In this document: positions 57,540 through 64,000 of the stretch, one piece after another
How the letters are laid out: each line of letters opens with the position of its first letter
Numbering within the stretch: the stretch's first letter is position 1
Source: Rubrivivax sp.
Lineage (GTDB): Bacteria; Pseudomonadota; Gammaproteobacteria; Burkholderiales; Burkholderiaceae_C
Direction of reading: 5' to 3'
Assembly (NCBI GenBank): GCA_022843905.1
Contig: JALHMT010000002.1
Coordinates: forward strand, 79,307-143,306
Length of the DNA: 64,000 nucleotides
Notes under the pieces: generated by a model
Told to the model about the DNA's origin: nothing
Databases searched by the model: none
What the model saw: only the letters and a program-made list of their open reading frames with translations
Translations under genes and position numbers: made by a program

Positions 57540-58648
57540 AGAACCGCCTGTGCGAGATGTTCGGCATCGACGCGCCCATCTTCGCCTTCTCGCACTGCCG
57601 CGATGTCGTGGTCGAGGTCAGCAAGGCCGGCGGCCTGGGCGTGCTGGGCGTGGCCCGCAAGGGGGCGGAGAGTCTGCGCGAGGACCTGCGCTGGATCGAT
57701 GCCCACATCGGCGGCAAGCCCTACGGCGTGGACTTCCTGAACCCCGCCAGCTTCGAGGACGCAGCCGAACGCAAGTTCGACTTCGACACCGGGCTGCCGC
57801 AGGCGCAGCGCGACTTCGTGCGGCAGATGCTCGACGACGCCGGCGTGCCGGCGCTGCCGCCGGACGAGGCCGACCAGATCATGCGCAAGCTGCTGGGTGA
57901 GTTCAACTTCACGCCGGCCGAAGGCCAGCGAATGATCGACATCGCCTTCGAGCATCCCATCAAGCTGATCGTCAACGCACTCGGATCGCCATCGCGTGCG
58001 CTGGTCGAGCGCGCGCACGCGCGCGGCATCAAGGTCGCCGCGATGGCGGGCTCGCCGAAGCATGCCGTCAGGCACCGCGACGTGGGCTGCGACTTCGTCA
58101 TCGCCGTGGGCACCGAGGCCGGTGGCCACACCGGGCAGGCCACCTCGATGGTGCTGTGGCCGCGCGTGGTCGACGCCGTGGCGCCGCTGCCCGTGCTGGG
58201 CGCCGGCGGCGTGGGGCGCGGCCGTCAGGTGGCCGCGGCGCTGGCGCTGGGCTGCGAAGGCGTGTGGTGCGGCTCGGTGTGGCTGAAGACGGTGGAAAGC
58301 GAAGTCACGCCCGAGATCAAGCAGAGGATGTTCGAAGCCGGCCCTGAAGACGCCGTGCTCACGCGCAGTGTTACCGGCAAGCCCTGCCGCACGCTGCGCA
58401 GCCGCTTCACCGATGCCTGGGAGCAGCCCGGCGCGCCCGACACCTTGCCCGCGCCGCTGCAGGCCTACCTGTGGTGGAGCCTGGGCCGCACGCGCGTCGA
58501 ACGCGTGCGTGCGAAGGAGTTCCTGACCTACCCGGTGGGTCAGATCGTCGCCGACATGGACAGCGAGACCTCGGTGCGCCAGGTCGTGCAGGACATGCTG
58601 GGCGAACTGCTGGAGTCGAAGGAGCGGCTCGACCGTCTCCTGGACTGA
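57536..58648 (+). CDS. Nitronate monooxygenase-family flavoenzyme
   Basis: A 370-aa FMN TIM-barrel protein. The marks are S-K-A-G-G-L-G-V-L-G near the start, G-T-E-A-G-G-H-T-G (His near residue 195), and the FMN-phosphate loop G-A-G-G-V-G-R-G-R-Q. Members oxidise nitronates, or act as enoyl reductases in fatty-acid work. It sits between the NUDIX fusion and a CitE-like lyase. Translational overlap with both flanks is limited to the upstream gene. Confidence 0.88.
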   Translation: MKNRLCEMFGIDAPIFAFSHCRDVVVEVSKAGGLGVLGVARKGAESLREDLRWIDAHIGGKPYGVDFLNPASFEDAAERKFDFDTGLPQAQRDFVRQMLDDAGVPALPPDEADQIMRKLLGEFNFTPAEGQRMIDIAFEHPIKLIVNALGSPSRALVERAHARGIKVAAMAGSPKHAVRHRDVGCDFVIAVGTEAGGHTGQATSMVLWPRVVDAVAPLPVLGAGGVGRGRQVAAALALGCEGVWCGSVWLKTVESEVTPEIKQRMFEAGPEDAVLTRSVTGKPCRTLRSRFTDAWEQPGAPDTLPAPLQAYLWWSLGRTRVERVRAKEFLTYPVGQIVADMDSETSVRQVVQDMLGELLESKERLDRLLD

Positions 58649-58680
58649 GATCCATCGCCCACGATCGACCCGGACCGACC

Positions 58681-59565
58681 ATGCTCCCCATCCGCAGCCT
58701 CTTCTTCGCCCCGGCCAACCGCGCCGACCTGGTGGCCAAGTTTCCGCGCTTCGCTGCCGACTGCTACGTCATCGACCTGGAAGACGGCACGCCCGCGGCC
58801 GAGAAGGCCGCCGCGCGCGACGGCCTGGCGGCGCTGGTGACCGGGCTGCGCCGCAGCACGCTTCCCGGCGTGCTGACGGTGCGTGTGAACGAGCCCGGCT
58901 CCGATCACTACCTCGAGGACCTGGCCGCCGCCTGGCGCTGCGACATCGACGGCGTGGTGATTCCCAAGCTGGAAGACCCGGCGCAGCTGTTCCCCGCGCT
59001 GCACGGCCTGCGCCGACGCGAGCGCGAGGCTCCACGCGAATCGCCGCGCTTCATCGTCGGCGGCATCGAGTCCATCGCCGGCGTGGCCCATGCGGGCGCC
59101 CTGTGCGCCGCCGATCCCGCGCTGGCGGCGGTCTACTTCGGCGCCGAAGACCTGGCCAGCGAACTCGGCGCGCGCCGCACGCCCGAGGCCACCGAGGTGC
59201 TGTATGCGCGTTCGCAGGTGCTGCTGCAGGCCAAGGCCGCGCGCATCATGGCCATCGACCAGGCGGTGGTGGAGGTGCGCGACGACAGCCACTTCGAGCG
59301 CGACGCCTCGGCCGGGCGCGACCTCGGCTACGACGGCAAGATCTGCCTGCTGCCGCGCCAGCTGGCGGTGGCGCACCGGGTCTTCAGCCCCGGCGTCGAC
59401 GAGCTGGCGCACGCGCGGCGCCTGATCGCTGCCTACCGGGCGGCGCTGGCGCGTGGCGTGGGCACCATCGACTTCGAGGGCCGCATGGTCGACGGCCCGC
59501 TGCTCAAGCGGGCCGAGCGCATCGTGGCGCTGGCCGGGCGGCCGGGTGCCGGAGCGGCGCCATGA
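58681..59565 (+). CDS. CitE-like CoA-ester lyase (HpcH/HpaI family)
   Basis: A 294-aa aldolase-type TIM barrel: F-F-A-P-A-N-R, Y-V-I-D-L-E-D-G-T, the metal-binding Glu in V-G-G-I-E-S and the Asp in F-G-A-E-D-L-A-S. Members split citramalyl-, malyl- or methylmalyl-CoA. It overlaps by 4 bases (ATGA) with a CoA-transferase, a natural partner that would load the acid. Confidence 0.88.
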   Translation: MLPIRSLFFAPANRADLVAKFPRFAADCYVIDLEDGTPAAEKAAARDGLAALVTGLRRSTLPGVLTVRVNEPGSDHYLEDLAAAWRCDIDGVVIPKLEDPAQLFPALHGLRRREREAPRESPRFIVGGIESIAGVAHAGALCAADPALAAVYFGAEDLASELGARRTPEATEVLYARSQVLLQAKAARIMAIDQAVVEVRDDSHFERDASAGRDLGYDGKICLLPRQLAVAHRVFSPGVDELAHARRLIAAYRAALARGVGTIDFEGRMVDGPLLKRAERIVALAGRPGAGAAP

Positions 59566-60824
59566 TTCGCGTCGATGCCGCACAGCTCGACCTGCGCCAC
59601 TGGCTGCGGCCCGGCGACGGCATCGTGGTCGGCCAGGGCACGGCCGAGCCGCTGACGCTGACCGAGGCCCTGGTCGCACAGCGCGCCGGCCTCGGCGGCG
59701 TGCGCGTCTTCCTGGCGGCGATGTTCTCCGACACCTTCCACCCTGACCGGGTCGACGGCCTGGCGCTGCTCTGCAACCTCGGCGTGGGCACCAACCGCCG
59801 CCTCATCAAGGCCGGGGTGATGGACGTGCTGCCCTGCCACGTCTCGCAGGTCGAGGACTTCATCGAAGGCGGCGAGATCGCCTGCGACGTGGCCCTGGTG
59901 CAGCTGGCGCCGCCCGATGAACAAGGCCGCTACAGCCTGGGGCTGGCAGGGGACTCGATGCACACCGCGGCGAAGAAGGCGCGTGTGGTCATCGCCGAGG
60001 TGAATGACCGCGTGCCGCAGACGCCGGGCGAGCACTGGCTGACCGACGCCGACATCGACGTGCGCGTGGACAGCAGCCGCCAGCCCATCCAGCTGCCTTC
60101 GGCGCCGGTGGGTGACCTGGAGCGCCGCATCGCCGCCCATGTCGACGGCTTCATTCCCGACCGCGCCACGCTGCAGGTGGGCTTCGGCGCCATCCCCGAG
60201 GCCATCATCGCGATGCTGTCGAACCGGCGCGACCTGGGCATGCACTCGGGCATGGTCGGCGACTCGCTGGTCGACCTGGTGGAGTGCGGCGCGCTCACCA
60301 ACGCCTGCAAGGGCATGGACGAGGGTGTCAGCATCACCGGCGTGCTGTTCGGCACCGACGACAAGCTCTACCGCTGGGCGCACCGCAACCCCGTGCTGCG
60401 GCTGGCCTCCACGCGCCGCACGCATTCGTTGGCGGTGCTGTCGCGGCTGCAGCGTTTCGTCTCGGTCAACTCGGCGCTGGAGGTCGACCTGAGCGGCCAG
60501 GTGAACGCCGAGAGCGTGGGCGGCGACTACATCGGCGCCATCGGCGGCCAGGTCGACTACGTGCGCGCGGCGGGCCGCTCGCGCGACGGGGCTTCCATCA
60601 TCGCGCTGCCGGCCTCGGCCAAGGGTGGTGCGGTGTCCAAGATCGTCGCGCGCCTGAACGGCCCGGTGACCACCGCGCGCAGCGACGTCGACGTGGTGGC
60701 CACCGAATACGGCGCCGTGCGCCTGCGCGGTCTGAGCTTCCGGCAGCGCGCGAAAGCGATGATCGCCCTCGCCGCGCCCCAGCACCGCGAAGCACTGGAG
60801 CGCGAGGCCGCGGGCCGGGCTTGA
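59562..60824 (+). CDS. Acetyl-CoA hydrolase/transferase-family CoA-transferase
   Basis: A 420-aa class I-like CoA-transferase of the acetate/4-hydroxybutyrate group: V-G-F-G-A-I-P-E-A-I (about 206-215), H-S-G-M-V-G-D and V-A-T-E-Y-G-A-V-R-L-R-G near the C-terminus. The natural donor is probably acetyl-CoA or succinyl-CoA. With the CitE-like gene it could form a small acid-degradation unit. Confidence 0.87.
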   Translation: MIRVDAAQLDLRHWLRPGDGIVVGQGTAEPLTLTEALVAQRAGLGGVRVFLAAMFSDTFHPDRVDGLALLCNLGVGTNRRLIKAGVMDVLPCHVSQVEDFIEGGEIACDVALVQLAPPDEQGRYSLGLAGDSMHTAAKKARVVIAEVNDRVPQTPGEHWLTDADIDVRVDSSRQPIQLPSAPVGDLERRIAAHVDGFIPDRATLQVGFGAIPEAIIAMLSNRRDLGMHSGMVGDSLVDLVECGALTNACKGMDEGVSITGVLFGTDDKLYRWAHRNPVLRLASTRRTHSLAVLSRLQRFVSVNSALEVDLSGQVNAESVGGDYIGAIGGQVDYVRAAGRSRDGASIIALPASAKGGAVSKIVARLNGPVTTARSDVDVVATEYGAVRLRGLSFRQRAKAMIALAAPQHREALEREAAGRA

Positions 60825-60861
60825 CCCCGCGGCGCGACGGCAGGTCCTCGCCCCCGGGTGC

Positions 60862-61650
60862 TCACATCCCCGAGAAGTCGGCCTTGCGCTTCTCCACGAA
60901 GGCGTTGACGGCCTCGACGTGGTGCGGTGTCTTGTGGGCCACGGCCTGGAAGCCGGCCGACATCTCCAGCAAGGATTCCAGCCGCATGTGCTGGCCTTCG
61001 CGCAGTAGGCGCTTGGCCATGCGCAGCCCCGGCCCGGGGTTGGCGGCGATGCGCGCGGCCAGCGCGCGGGCCTCGTCCAGCAGCCGCTCGGCCGGCACCA
61101 CGCGCGAGACCAGGCCGCAGGCCAGCGCCTCCTGGGCGCTCAGCGCGTCGCCGGTGAAGGTCATCTCCAGCGCGCGCGACATGCCCACCACGCGCGGCAG
61201 CAGCCAGGCGCCGCCGTCGCCCGGAATCAGGCCCACCTTGACGAAGCTCTCGGCGAAGCTGGCGCCTTCGGCGGCGATGCGGATGTCGCACATGCAGGTC
61301 AGGTCGCAGCCGGCGCCGATGGCCGGGCCGTTGACGGCGGCGATGAGCGGCACTTCGAGGTTGTAGACCGCCGTCGAGATGCGCTGCACGCCGTGGCGGT
61401 ACCAGGCCCGCAGCGCGGTGGGCGACTCGTCGAACAGTTCCTGCATGTGCTTGAGGTTGCCGCCGGCCGAGAACGCCGTGCCGGCGCCGGTGAGGATCAC
61501 GCAGCGCACCGATTCGTCGGCGCCGATGCGTTCGCAGGCGTCGACGAAGGCCTGCGGCGCATCGTTGCCGGTCAGCACGTTGCGCTGCTCGGGGGCGTTC
61601 ATCGTCAGGGTGACGATGGCGCCTCGCTGTTCGTAGGTCAGAAAGCTCAT
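60862..61650 (-). CDS. Enoyl-CoA hydratase/isomerase family protein
   Basis: A 262-aa crotonase: F-S-A-G-G-N-L-K-H-M (oxyanion hole), G-P-A-I-G-A-G-C-D-L, and the acidic F-V-K-V-G-L-I-P-G-D-G-G, ending in E-K-R-K-A-D-F. Followed upstream on the same strand by two acyl-CoA dehydrogenases. A beta-oxidation role. Confidence 0.9.
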   Translation of the reverse strand: MSFLTYEQRGAIVTLTMNAPEQRNVLTGNDAPQAFVDACERIGADESVRCVILTGAGTAFSAGGNLKHMQELFDESPTALRAWYRHGVQRISTAVYNLEVPLIAAVNGPAIGAGCDLTCMCDIRIAAEGASFAESFVKVGLIPGDGGAWLLPRVVGMSRALEMTFTGDALSAQEALACGLVSRVVPAERLLDEARALAARIAANPGPGLRMAKRLLREGQHMRLESLLEMSAGFQAVAHKTPHHVEAVNAFVEKRKADFSGM

Positions 61651-61671
61651 CGCGGGTTCCTTGGGACGGGG

Positions 61672-62685
61672 TCAGGGCATCAGGTGGCGATGCATGAAGG
61701 GCAGCGTCGCGGCTTCGGGTGCGGCCAGCAGCGCGCGGCCCAGCACGCCGTGCCAGTGGCTCTCGGCGCCGAAATCGGCGCGGCCTTCGTGCAGGCGGCG
61801 GGTGAAGAGCTGCAGGTCGAACTCGGCCGTCACGCCGATGGCGCCGTGCACCGCGTGCGCGATGGCCGCCACCAGCGCCGCTGCCTCGCTGCAGCGCGCC
61901 TTGGCGGCTGCGGCACGCAGGGGCTGGGGCCAGGGGCCATCGGCTGCGCAGCCGATGGCTGCGGCCATCTGTGCGGCCTGCACGTGTTCGGCCATCACCG
62001 CGAGCTGGTGCTGGACGGCCTGGAACTTGCCGATCGAACGGCCGAACTGCATCCGCTGGTTGGCGAAGTCCAGCGTGGCCTGCAGCACGTGCTGCAGCGC
62101 GCCGGCCAGCAGGGCGGACGTGAGCACCGCGCCGGCGTCCTGCCAGGGCGCCGTGCCGACCGCGGGCGCGGTGCCGGCGGCGTCGGGCCAGTGCAGGTCG
62201 GCGCGCTGGCTGCCCCGGATGCCGCTGGGCGTCAGGCGTGCCCGTTCGGTGGGCAGAAGGCTCCAGCCGGCGGACGTGCTGGCCACCACCCAGGCGGCGA
62301 CGGCGGCGTACGGCGTGCGCGTGCAGCTCAGCGAGCCATCGGCCGCAGTTAGCGTGGTCGGTGCGATCGTGATGGCGCCTTGCGGCACCGCGAGCTGCTG
62401 TGCCGACAGCGCCGCACGCACCAGCATCGTGTGCGCCAGCGGCACGGGCAGGGCGCGGCGGCCCATCTCGACGAATAGTGGAAAGGCTTGCGTCAGCGTG
62501 AGCCCGGCGCCACCCGCCGCTTCGGGCACCATCGCATCGGCAAAGCCAGAGGCTTCGAGTTGCGCCCACATCGCAGCGGCAGCGGCGGGGTCGCGTTCGA
62601 CACCTCGAAGCGCAGCGGGCGTGGCGATGTCGGCCAGCAGGCGCTGCAGGCCGTCGAGCAGGGAAGCGTCGATGTCGTGCGTCAT
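61672..62685 (-). CDS. Acyl-CoA dehydrogenase, short subunit type
   Basis: A 337-aa member, shorter than usual (about 380): the middle beta-domain is reduced, and R-M-Q-F-G-R-S-I-G-K-F-Q-A-V-Q-H marks the C-terminal domain. No G-E-G-T-type catalytic loop is evident. It overlaps the next, full-length dehydrogenase by 4 bases. The pair resembles the two-gene heterotetrameric enzymes of steroid side-chain breakdown, in which one subunit lacks the catalytic Glu. Confidence 0.8.
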   Translation of the reverse strand: MTHDIDASLLDGLQRLLADIATPAALRGVERDPAAAAAMWAQLEASGFADAMVPEAAGGAGLTLTQAFPLFVEMGRRALPVPLAHTMLVRAALSAQQLAVPQGAITIAPTTLTAADGSLSCTRTPYAAVAAWVVASTSAGWSLLPTERARLTPSGIRGSQRADLHWPDAAGTAPAVGTAPWQDAGAVLTSALLAGALQHVLQATLDFANQRMQFGRSIGKFQAVQHQLAVMAEHVQAAQMAAAIGCAADGPWPQPLRAAAAKARCSEAAALVAAIAHAVHGAIGVTAEFDLQLFTRRLHEGRADFGAESHWHGVLGRALLAAPEAATLPFMHRHLMP

Positions 62686-63845
62686 CGCAGTCCCAGCCCG
62701 CGCGCGATCATGCCGCGCAGGATCTCGCGCGTGCCACCGCGCAGCGAGAAGGTGGGCGCCATGTGGGTGATGTAGGCCAGCGTGCGCAGGAAGGTCGGCG
62801 ACAGCGGGCGGCCCGACAGGTCGGCCAGTCGGTCTGCGATGGCGGTGGGGATGAACTGCTCGAGCTCGGTGGCGAGGTCCTTCACCAGCGCGGCTTCGGT
62901 GGCCGGACTGTCGCCGGCGACGATGCGCTGCGTGACCGAGGCCGACATCGCACGCAGCGCCGCCTTGTGCGCCACCACGCGACCGGCCAGGGCCAGCGAG
63001 GCCTCGTCGGGCGTTCGCCCCTCGCGTGCATCGTCACGCAGGTGCTGCAGCCACTGGTCGAACAGCACGATGCTGGAGTACAGACGCTCGGGCCCGCTGC
63101 GCTCGTAGGCCAGCTCGGCCGTGACCTGCATCCAGCCCGAGCCTTCTTCGCCGATCAGCGCGTCGTGCGGCAACTGCACCTCGTCGAAGAAGACTTCGTT
63201 GAAATGGTGCCCGCCGGTGAGGTCTTCGATGGGCCGCACGGTGATGCCCGGTGTCTTCAGGTCGATCACCAACTGTGACAGCCCGGCGTGGCGGTCTTCG
63301 GTGCGGCCCGAGGTGCGCACCAGGGCGATCATGAAATGAGACCGGTGCGCGTTGGTCGTCCACACCTTCTGGCCCGACAGCGACCAGCCGGTGGCTGTGG
63401 GCACGGCGCGCGTGGTGATGCCGGCGAGGTCGGAGCCGGCCTGCGGCTCGCTCATGCCGATGCAGAAGAAGGCCTCGCCGCGGCACACGGCCGGCACGTA
63501 GCGCTGCTTCTGTTCCTCGGTGCCGTAGCGCAGCATCATCGGTGCGCTCTGGCGCTCGGCGATCCAGTGCGCCGACACCGGCGCGCCCCGGCACAGCAGT
63601 TCCTCCACCAGCACGAAGCGCGCGAAAGCGTCGCGCCCGCCGCCGCCGTAGGCCGTGGGCAGGCCCAGCCCGACCCAGCCCTTGGCGGCCAGGGCGCGAC
63701 TGAAGCCTTCGTCGTAACCCAGCCACGACTGCGCCCGTACATCGGCCGGCATGTCCTTCAGCGCGACGTCGAGGAAGCGCCGCACCTCGCCGCGCAAGGC
63801 CTCGGCCTCGCGCGGGATGCTGACCAGCGGCAGGGCGGCGATCAT
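62682..63845 (-). CDS. Acyl-CoA dehydrogenase, full-length
   Basis: A 387-aa dehydrogenase: I-G-M-S-E-P-Q-A-G-S-D-L-A-G (about 135-148), V-W-T-T-N-A-H-R-S, and the C-terminal M-A-P-T-F-S-L-R-G-G-T-R-E-I-L-R, which carries G-G-T in place of E-G-T. The first gene of the three-gene beta-oxidation unit. It begins ~30 bp from a dispersed repeat. Confidence 0.87.
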   Translation of the reverse strand: MIAALPLVSIPREAEALRGEVRRFLDVALKDMPADVRAQSWLGYDEGFSRALAAKGWVGLGLPTAYGGGGRDAFARFVLVEELLCRGAPVSAHWIAERQSAPMMLRYGTEEQKQRYVPAVCRGEAFFCIGMSEPQAGSDLAGITTRAVPTATGWSLSGQKVWTTNAHRSHFMIALVRTSGRTEDRHAGLSQLVIDLKTPGITVRPIEDLTGGHHFNEVFFDEVQLPHDALIGEEGSGWMQVTAELAYERSGPERLYSSIVLFDQWLQHLRDDAREGRTPDEASLALAGRVVAHKAALRAMSASVTQRIVAGDSPATEAALVKDLATELEQFIPTAIADRLADLSGRPLSPTFLRTLAYITHMAPTFSLRGGTREILRGMIARGLGLR

Positions 63846-63873
63846 CGACTCGCCGGGCCTGGGTCGCCACCGT

Positions 63874-63948
63874 CATCAAGCGGACGCCGTGGAACCGGCT
63901 CCGCCGGGCCACTGGCGGCGCCCCCCTGGGGGGGCCGAGGCCGGACGT
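63874..63948. repeat. Dispersed intergenic repeat, copy 3
   Basis: CATCAAGCGGACGCCG matches copy 1 exactly. The C6/G7 hairpin and following GAGGCCGGAC correspond to copy 1's GAG-CCTGGAC. It runs into low-complexity sequence and is cut. Confidence 0.6.
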
Positions 63949-64000
63949 GGGGGGGGGCGGGGGGCCCCCCCCCCCCCCCCGGGCGCAAACCCCAGGGGTG
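63949..64000. other. Homopolymer-rich end, probable assembly artefact
   Basis: Runs of 9 G, 6 G and 16 C follow in quick order, unlike anything else in the window. Most likely a low-quality contig end; no biological reading is offered. Confidence 0.6.

Noticed and set aside
63949..63983. G/C homopolymer block as a structured element
   Set aside because: Its abrupt onset at the window end and run lengths fit assembly noise better than biology.
1..64000. CRISPR arrays, rRNA genes, insertion sequences
   Set aside because: No regularly spaced repeats, rRNA-like segments, transposase motifs or terminal inverted repeats were seen.

Overview
The window is very GC-rich, almost gapless coding DNA from a betaproteobacterium. 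It is most likely a Burkholderiales member close to the Rubrivivax/Ideonella/Leptothrix group. The reasons are the Bug-family solute receptors, the DUF1501/DUF1800 pair, the pcm-rhodanese-tolC neighbourhood, many acyl-CoA catabolic genes and the style of the intergenic repeats. This placement is inferred from gene content, not from a marker gene. No phage, insertion sequence, CRISPR array or rRNA was seen. There is one tRNA, tRNA-Gly(CCC).

Layout. 1-3.2 kb is an accessory edge: the first 20 codons of a LysR regulator divergent from a class A beta-lactamase, two toxin-antitoxin modules (ParD/ParE-like and AbrB/PIN), then a decayed FAD-oxidase remnant. 3.2-6 kb holds a thiamine-diphosphate enzyme behind a Bug receptor. 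6.2-9.5 kb pairs a lone GspG-like pseudopilin with a large GGDEF-EAL protein. 9.7-16.7 kb has a VOC protein, two small hypotheticals, an acyltransferase-like/cyclic-nucleotide-binding fusion, a NUDIX hydrolase, FadD and a bile-acid-type symporter.

16.7-27.7 kb is the most interesting block. A PrpR-type sigma-54 activator is divergent from a nine-gene operon: CoA-transferase, HMG-CoA-lyase-like enzyme, MaoC, acyl-CoA synthetase, Bug receptor, acyl-CoA dehydrogenase, thiolase-like protein without the usual cysteine, DUF35 protein and enoyl-CoA hydratase. A good -24/-12 promoter and an upstream inverted repeat lie in the divergent region. The operon has C-C lyases but no 3-hydroxyacyl-CoA dehydrogenase, which suggests a side-chain or branched-acid pathway using retro-aldol cleavage.

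27.7-35.6 kb has a class III aminotransferase with a DJ-1 protein and a divergent GlxA/AraC regulator, a lipoprotein hydrolase with a divergent TetR regulator and twin operators, and a peptide-binding receptor plus LD-carboxypeptidase. 35.7-36.4 kb is a collapsed ECF sigma/anti-sigma/DUF3455 locus in which every gene has lost its middle or end. 36.4-39.3 kb is DUF1501/DUF1800, and 39.6-47 kb is tolC-rhodanese-pcm-RND-adaptor-TetR. 47.2-53 kb carries a DUF1439 lipoprotein, trmB, dacB and a TRAP transporter. 53.2-54.3 kb is the tRNA and a degenerate GGDEF protein.

54.5-63.8 kb is a second CoA-metabolism block: gabD, a NUDIX/degenerate-metallo-beta-lactamase fusion, nitronate monooxygenase, CitE-like lyase and CoA-transferase on the plus strand, meeting an enoyl-CoA hydratase and a two-subunit-type acyl-CoA dehydrogenase pair on the minus strand. 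The last ~60 bases are homopolymer-rich and look like a contig end.
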